The translations under genes were made by a program, and so were the position numbers. Below the pieces are notes generated by a model, which saw only the letters and a program-made list of their open reading frames with translations, did not search any database and was not told the origin of the DNA. From SG-bin9 sp049323835 (lineage in GTDB: Bacteria; Pseudomonadota; Alphaproteobacteria; Rhizobiales; Xanthobacteraceae), in the NCBI GenBank assembly GCA_049323835.1, contig JBMOOJ010000047.1:1-20535 (forward strand): DNA of 20,535 bases. Direction: 5' to 3'. Below are positions 15,197-20,535 of this stretch, piece after piece; position 1 is the first letter of the stretch; each line of letters begins with the position of its first letter.

Positions 15197-16711
15197 CTAG
15201 CTCGCTTCCGCGAGCAGCGAGAGCTGGCGCGGCTGCGGTGCGGTCTCGGCGCGATCCGTCAGCGGCGTCGGATAGTCGCCGGTGAAGTAGTGGTCGGTGA
15301 ACTTCGGGTGTGCGGGATCACGGCCCGGCTCGCCCATGGCGCGGTAGAGACCATCGACCGAGATGAAGGCGAGCGAATCCGCGCCGACGATCTGGCGCAT
15401 CTCTTCCAGATTATGGGTCGCGGCGAGCAGCGCTTCGCGATCCGGCATGTCGATGCCGTAGTAGTCCGGATGCGTGATCGGCGGCGACGCGATGCGGAAG
15501 TGGACTTCCTTCGCGCCCGCGTCGCGCATCAGTTTGACGATCTTCTTCGAGGTGGTGCCGCGCACGATCGAGTCGTCGATCAGGATGATGCGCTTGCCGG
15601 CGACCGCGACGCGGTTGGCGGAATGCTTCATCCGCACGCCGGTATCGCGCGCGCTCTGGCTCGGCTGGATGAAGGTGCGGCCGACGTAGTGATTGCGGAT
15701 GATGCCGAGTTCGAACGGGATGCCCGAGGCGTGGCTGTAGCCGATCGCGGCGGGGACGCCGGAATCCGGCACCGGCACGACCACGTCGGCGGGCACGTGG
15801 CTCTCGCGCGAGAGTTCCGCGCCGATGGCCTTGCGGACGTCGTAGATCGGGCGGCCGCCAAGCACGGAGTCCGGCCGCGAGAAGTAGATGTATTCGAACA
15901 GGCACGGCCGTTGCTGCATCGGCGGGAACGGCTTGTGGCTCTGCACGCCGTTCTCGTCGAAGACGATGACTTCGCCGTTCTCGATATCGCGCACGTACTT
16001 GGCGCCGATGATGTCGAGCGCGCACGTCTCGGACGCGAGGATCGGACAGCCGTCGAGTTCGCCGAGCACCAATGGACGGATTCCGAGCGGATCGCGCGCG
16101 CCGACGAGCTTCTTGTTGGTGAGCGAGACCAGCGAATAGGCGCCTTCGAGGGCGCGCAGTGCCTCGATGTAGCGGTCGATGAAATGGTTGCGCTTCGATT
16201 GTGCCACGAGGTGCAGGATCACCTCGGTGTCGGTGGTCGACTGCATCATCGCGCCGTGGCGGACGAGTTCACGCCGCAGCGTCAAGCCGTTGGTGAGGTT
16301 GCCGTTGTGGGCGACGGCGAAGCCGCCAGCGTTGAGTTCGGCGAACAGCGGCTGCACGTTGCGCAGGATGGTTTCGCCGGTGGTCGAGTAGCGGACATGG
16401 CCGATGGCGGAATTGCCGGGCAGGCGGTCGATCACCTCGCGCTTGGAGAAGGCGTCGCCGACGAGGCCGAGGCGGCGTTCGGAGTGGAAGCGGTTGCCGT
16501 CGAAGGCGACGATGCCGGCGGCTTCCTGGCCGCGGTGCTGAAGGGCGTGGAGACCGAGAGCTGTGATCGCGGCGGCGTCGGGATGGCCGAAGATGCCGAA
16601 GACGCCGCATTCCTCGCGAAGCTTGTCGCCCTCGAGATCGAGGTCCGTCAGATCGTCTTGGGGCTCGGTCGGACTTCTGGCGTCAGTGGAAGGGCTTTTC
16701 ATCGCATCCAT
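15197..16711 (-). CDS. purF: Amidophosphoribosyltransferase (first step of purine synthesis)
   Basis: PurF makes 5-phosphoribosylamine from PRPP and glutamine. The 504 residues show a class II glutamine amidotransferase domain, with nucleophile Cys35 in REECGVFGIFG, RYSTTG at 108-113 and HNGNLTNG. A type I PRTase domain follows, with the PRPP loop IILIDDSIVRGTTS at 375-388. Thirty-four residues precede Cys35, so a propeptide must be removed to free the nucleophile. Of the Fe-S ligands known in B. subtilis PurF, the first (Cys230 here, in SETCALD) is kept. The second position is Asp416 (THPDYYGID), and the C-terminal Cys pair is absent from HPKFTDHYFTG. The ATG at 16711 has GAGGAG with good spacing. 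It follows cvpA by 127 nt, which contain a possible promoter. Confidence 0.97.
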   Translation of the reverse strand: MDAMKSPSTDARSPTEPQDDLTDLDLEGDKLREECGVFGIFGHPDAAAITALGLHALQHRGQEAAGIVAFDGNRFHSERRLGLVGDAFSKREVIDRLPGNSAIGHVRYSTTGETILRNVQPLFAELNAGGFAVAHNGNLTNGLTLRRELVRHGAMMQSTTDTEVILHLVAQSKRNHFIDRYIEALRALEGAYSLVSLTNKKLVGARDPLGIRPLVLGELDGCPILASETCALDIIGAKYVRDIENGEVIVFDENGVQSHKPFPPMQQRPCLFEYIYFSRPDSVLGGRPIYDVRKAIGAELSRESHVPADVVVPVPDSGVPAAIGYSHASGIPFELGIIRNHYVGRTFIQPSQSARDTGVRMKHSANRVAVAGKRIILIDDSIVRGTTSKKIVKLMRDAGAKEVHFRIASPPITHPDYYGIDMPDREALLAATHNLEEMRQIVGADSLAFISVDGLYRAMGEPGRDPAHPKFTDHYFTGDYPTPLTDRAETAPQPRQLSLLAEAS

Positions 16712-16767
16712 TGCGCTCTCCTCGCGGAACCTGAAAGTCCCGGCCAGCCATTGACGAGCGTGGCAAG

Positions 16768-16788
16768 AATAACCTGCGAAACGTTATT
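16768..16788. promoter_or_regulatory. Inverted repeat upstream of purF, possible operator
   Basis: AATAAC (16768-16773) and GTTATT (16783-16788) are perfect arms 9 nt apart, and the right arm coincides with the candidate -10 box of the purF promoter. Placement over a promoter fits a repressor site. The regulator is unknown, and I could not match it to the E. coli PurR consensus. Confidence 0.35.
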
Positions 16789-16812
16789 TTTCTCCCGCAT
16801 GGTCTGGTTCAA
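16783..16812 (-). promoter_or_regulatory. Candidate purF promoter
   Basis: On the minus strand TTGAAC (16812-16807) and AATAAC (16788-16783) are 18 nt apart, 71 nt before the purF ATG. Each box matches the sigma-70 consensus at four of six positions. It lies in the 127-nt gap between cvpA and purF. Confidence 0.3.
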
Positions 16813-16838
16813 AAACCGTATCCATTCGGGAGCATGCA

Positions 16839-17480
16839 TTAACGCCCCGTAGCCTTGCCGCCATCGATCAGTTGTTTCAGCCCGTCGCGGGATGATTTGC
16901 CATACCCGCCTGGCCCGGGAGCAGGATTCTGAGCCGGCTCGGCGTCCGTCTGCTCTTCGCCCGGGGTGGACTTCTTCAATCTCTTCAAGATGGTGCTCTC
17001 GGGGTCATCCGGCAAGAGCGACATCAGCCAATCACCCGTGCTTTTCAGCGTGGTCAGGGTCTTGGCCTGCACAACCCAGGTCGGCTGCTGCTTGTCGGGC
17101 ACCAGCCAGTTGAAGAACAGGAAGGCGACGACGATGATCAGCAGCCCGCGGGCGAGGCCGAACAGGAAGCCGAGCGTGCGGTCGAGCGCGCCGATTCGCG
17201 AATCGAGGATCATGTCGGAGATGCGGACCGTGATGACCGACACCACGATCAGGGTGCCGATAAAGACACCCGCGATCACCGCGATGGTGGCAACCGTGTC
17301 GTTGCCGAAATAGCCCTTCGCCGAGGGGAGCAGGCGGGGAAATGCGTAGAGCGTCGTCACGGCGGCGGTCGCCCATGCGGCGATCGACAGGATCTCGCGC
17401 ATGAAGCCGCGGACCATCGCGAGCAGGCCCGACAGCAGCATCACGCCGAGAACGATAATGTCGAGAAGCGTAATCGGCAT
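16839..17480 (-). CDS. cvpA: CvpA-family inner-membrane protein
   Basis: A 213-residue protein with four hydrophobic segments in the N-terminal two thirds: PITLLDIIVLGVMLLSGLLA, a helix after MREILSIAAW, TVATIAVIAGVFIGTLIVVS and FGLARGLLIIVVAFLFFNWL. The family motif around RGFMREILS and DRTLGFLFGLARG is present. The C-terminal ~60 residues are polar, Pro- and Gly-rich and probably disordered. CvpA is named for its requirement in colicin V production and is widely linked to purF and envelope stress; its molecular role is unresolved. The ATG at 17480 gives MPITLLDIIVLG, the usual start. It lies between radA (218 nt upstream) and purF on the same strand, a standard order in Hyphomicrobiales. 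Confidence 0.93.
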   Translation of the reverse strand: MPITLLDIIVLGVMLLSGLLAMVRGFMREILSIAAWATAAVTTLYAFPRLLPSAKGYFGNDTVATIAVIAGVFIGTLIVVSVITVRISDMILDSRIGALDRTLGFLFGLARGLLIIVVAFLFFNWLVPDKQQPTWVVQAKTLTTLKSTGDWLMSLLPDDPESTILKRLKKSTPGEEQTDAEPAQNPAPGPGGYGKSSRDGLKQLIDGGKATGR

Positions 17481-17486
17481 CCGTCA

Positions 17487-17510
17487 GTCAGGTCCGCGTG
17501 TCAGGTCCGC
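17487..17510. repeat. Two tandem 11-bp repeats just upstream of cvpA
   Basis: GTCAGGTCCGC occurs at 17487-17497 and again at 17500-17510, 13 bp apart. The first copy begins 7 nt from the cvpA start codon, so the pair lies in the ribosome-binding region and leader. No strong Shine-Dalgarno is visible there. Confidence 0.5.
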
Positions 17511-17674
17511 TACTGGTCGGCCACATTCCGCCATACCGGCGAATCGGTCTGGCTGGCCCATCTTCAGGTGACGGCGATATCGCACATCCCGCAAGGCCAA
17601 GAAACAGCTGATGGTCCCGGTTTCGTCGCCGATCCCATCCTTTCTTAACGGACTGTGTCTTGCCGTGCGCGGGC

Positions 17675-17698
17675 TATATAGCACCACCAGCTCGAGCG

Positions 17699-17702
<4 letters not shown>
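17675..17702 (-). promoter_or_regulatory. Candidate cvpA(-purF) promoter overlapping the end of radA
   Basis: On the minus strand ATGACG (17702-17697) overlaps the radA TGA stop, and TATATA (17680-17675) follows after 16 nt. The -10 box is the only TATA-like hexamer in this GC-rich gap. It would leave a leader of nearly 200 nt before cvpA. Confidence 0.35.
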
Positions 17703-19141
<1,439 letters not shown>

Positions 19142-19151
19142 GCAGGATTCG

Positions 19152-19880
19152 TTACGGCGTGATGTAGGCGTTCCATAGCATGGTTAGGCCGCAGAGGAGC
19201 ATCATTCCGTCGAGGATGAACCGGAAACTGTCAGCATCGAGCCGCATGACCGCGCGCTTTGAGACGAACGTGCCGGCCATGATCGCCGAACCAGCGATCA
19301 GTCCTTTGGTGATGGTTTCGACCGGCAGCGCACTGAGCGAGCGGAAGGTGATCGACTTGGCGATGTAGAGACCGAGCGAACTTGCGGCTTCGGTGGCGAG
19401 AAACGCACCCTTGACCAGACCGTAGGCGAGGAAGACCGGGATGTTGAGCGGGCCGGTCGAGACGACAATGCCGGTGAGATAGCCGATCAGTGCGCCGGCG
19501 ATCGCCATGTGCACCAGCGACACCCTGAACTGGCGCGCCGCCAGCCAACGCCGTCCCGGGATCATGGCGATGATGAAGACGCCGATGGCGATATCGATGG
19601 CGCGGGCGGGAAGCGCGAGCAGCGTCATCGCGCCGAGCGCGGCTGCCGGCACGCCGGGGATGCTGTAAGCGGCGAACGCGCGCCAGTCGACCTCGCGCCG
19701 CCACGCCATGATGCGCGACAGGTTCGCGAGGATCGCGGCGATCGCCATGATCGGCACCGCTTCCTTCGGTCCGAATGCGTAGGTCAGCACGGGGATCAGG
19801 ATGATCGACGAGCCGGTGCCGACGATCCCGGAAATCATGCCGGCGATCAGACCCGCGATCAGGACGAAGGCGTAGGTCAA
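19152..19880 (-). CDS. TSUP (TauE/SafE, DUF81) family membrane permease
   Basis: A 242-residue protein with about eight hydrophobic helices arranged as two related halves. The first begins FVLIAGLIAGMISGIVGTGS and SIILIPVLTYAFGPKEAVPI; the second contains HMAIAGALIGYLTGIVVSTG. The glycine-rich helix 1 and the GP(L)N(I)P loop are typical of PF01925. Family members export sulfite, sulfoacetate, taurine-derived sulfur compounds or other organic anions; the substrate here is unknown. The only start that fits the first helix is a TTG at 19880. A nearby ATG at 19887 is in another frame. It lies 79 nt after the cupin gene and 10 nt before radA, so it is inserted into the usual alr–radA order. Confidence 0.88.
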   Translation of the reverse strand: MTYAFVLIAGLIAGMISGIVGTGSSIILIPVLTYAFGPKEAVPIMAIAAILANLSRIMAWRREVDWRAFAAYSIPGVPAAALGAMTLLALPARAIDIAIGVFIIAMIPGRRWLAARQFRVSLVHMAIAGALIGYLTGIVVSTGPLNIPVFLAYGLVKGAFLATEAASSLGLYIAKSITFRSLSALPVETITKGLIAGSAIMAGTFVSKRAVMRLDADSFRFILDGMMLLCGLTMLWNAYITP

Positions 19881-19959
19881 GGGACATGCCGTTTTGACAG
19901 GTGGAACGGAGTTGAGGCCGAAGCCGGGCGATTCTCAAGCGCTCATGCGCGCCGGATCG

Positions 19960-20340
19960 TCAAATCGATTCCTCGCGGCCGTCGAGCCATGTGGTTTCGA
20001 AGCGCTCGGCTGCATGGATGCAAACGATTTCCACCGGCTCTTCCGAAATGCATTCGAAGCAGTGAGCAATGCCTGCGCCGACGACGATGATGTCGCCGGG
20101 GCCGGCCTCGATATCCCGTCCGTCCGCCGTAAAGCGCGCGCGGCCAGACCGGACGATCCACGTCTCCGGATAGGGATGGCTATGGAGGGCGGGGCCCTCG
20201 CCGGTGTCGGTATCCACCAGGAAGAACGACACACCAGCACCCGTCGCCGCGCCCTCGAACATCTTGCTCCGGCCACCGGCATTCTCGACGTCAGCCGCGC
20301 GGATGACGTGAACGCCGCTGGCCGGCGCTTTCGATGTCAC
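19960..20340 (-). CDS. Small cupin-domain protein
   Basis: A 126-residue single-domain cupin. Motif 1 is GPALHSHPYPETWIVRSG with candidate metal ligands His53, His55 and Glu59; motif 2 is PGDIIVVGAGIAHCFE with His93. All four metal-binding positions are present, so it could bind a divalent metal and act as an enzyme or a sensor; the substrate is unknown. The start is GTG at 20340, and its GTGA overlaps the TGA stop of alr by 4 nt (20337-20340), so translation is coupled to alr. I would not assign a more precise name from sequence alone. Confidence 0.88.
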   Translation of the reverse strand: MTSKAPASGVHVIRAADVENAGGRSKMFEGAATGAGVSFFLVDTDTGEGPALHSHPYPETWIVRSGRARFTADGRDIEAGPGDIIVVGAGIAHCFECISEEPVEIVCIHAAERFETTWLDGREESI

Positions 20341-20535
20341 GATGCAGTCTCGGGGGACGCCGCCGGAGCTGCGGCGTCCTTGTAGACCCGCGCATAGCGC
20401 GTGCCGAGGCTGGTCAGCACTTCGTAGCCGATGGTGCCGAAGTGGTGGCCGAGTTCGTCGACGGTGATGCCGTCGCCGATCAGCGTCGCCATGTGGCCGC
20501 GGCGGACCGGCGTCGGGACATCGGTCACGTCGATC
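20337..20535 (-). CDS. alr: Alanine racemase, C-terminal end only
   Basis: The reading frame enters from the right edge of the window and ends with TGA at 20337. It encodes IDVTDVPTPVRRGHMATLIG, then TVDELGHHFGTIGYEVLTSL and GTRYARVY. GTIGYEVLT-x-LG-x-R-x-x-R-x-Y is the hallmark C-terminus of alanine racemase, where the beta domain of one subunit helps complete the active site. The enzyme is PLP-dependent and supplies D-alanine for peptidoglycan. Most of the gene, including the PLP lysine, lies outside. Position upstream of radA matches the rhizobial order. Confidence 0.9.
   Translation of the reverse strand, partial: IDVTDVPTPVRRGHMATLIGDGITVDELGHHFGTIGYEVLTSLGTRYARVYKDAAAPAASPETAS

Noticed and set aside
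15290..16852. 520-codon open frame antisense to purF
   Set aside because: Shadow frame of purF with biased Asp/Arg/Val composition. The minus frame shows full PurF motifs.

Overview
The window looks like an ordinary chromosomal segment of an alphaproteobacterium of the order Hyphomicrobiales, most likely close to Bradyrhizobium/Rhodopseudomonas/Afipia. This rests on the high GC content, frequent GTG/TTG starts, rhizobial-type protein sequences (PrfC, PanB, Der, PurF, RadA), the gene order alr–radA–cvpA–purF, and a dispersed intergenic palindrome of the kind common in this group. The assignment is from recognition, not from a search. No phage, IS element, CRISPR array, rRNA or tRNA gene was seen.

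Layout. 1-2300: the end of a phosphate permease faces a small guanidinium-exporter-type SMR gene (gdx/sugE), followed by prfC (release factor 3). 2300-5820: mostly poorly characterised genes: a 118-residue orphan, a tiny Cys-rich lipoprotein, an SRPBCC protein, and a secreted orphan followed by a TTC38-like TPR protein. 5820-7000: a palindromic repeat, a terminator-like hairpin and an orphan TctC/Bug solute-binding protein. 7100-8610: an NnrU-family membrane protein tightly coupled to panB (pantothenate synthesis). 8640-12650: a co-directional cluster of a YfgM-like membrane-anchored TPR protein, a Pro/Gln-rich lipoprotein with a TTG start, the ribosome-assembly GTPase der, and a TetA-like MFS exporter overlapping der by 4 nt. 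12700-15180: a DUF2147 secreted protein, an SDR dehydrogenase downstream of a Spy-like periplasmic protein with a His-rich tail (interrupted by a 10-N assembly gap), and a divergent RidA-family gene. 15197-20535 (all minus strand): alr (partial)–cupin–TSUP permease–radA–cvpA–purF.

Functionally the window mixes housekeeping (translation termination, ribosome assembly, purine and pantothenate synthesis, DNA repair, D-Ala synthesis) with envelope and small-molecule export functions. I see no convincing new multi-gene system. The points most worth a second look are the 10-N gap, which probably stands for about one missing base; the short lipoprotein between the YfgM-like gene and der; the PurF that keeps a propeptide but lacks the Fe-S cysteines; the RidA homologue lacking the catalytic Arg; the Cys-patterned mini-lipoprotein; and the two related intergenic palindromes.
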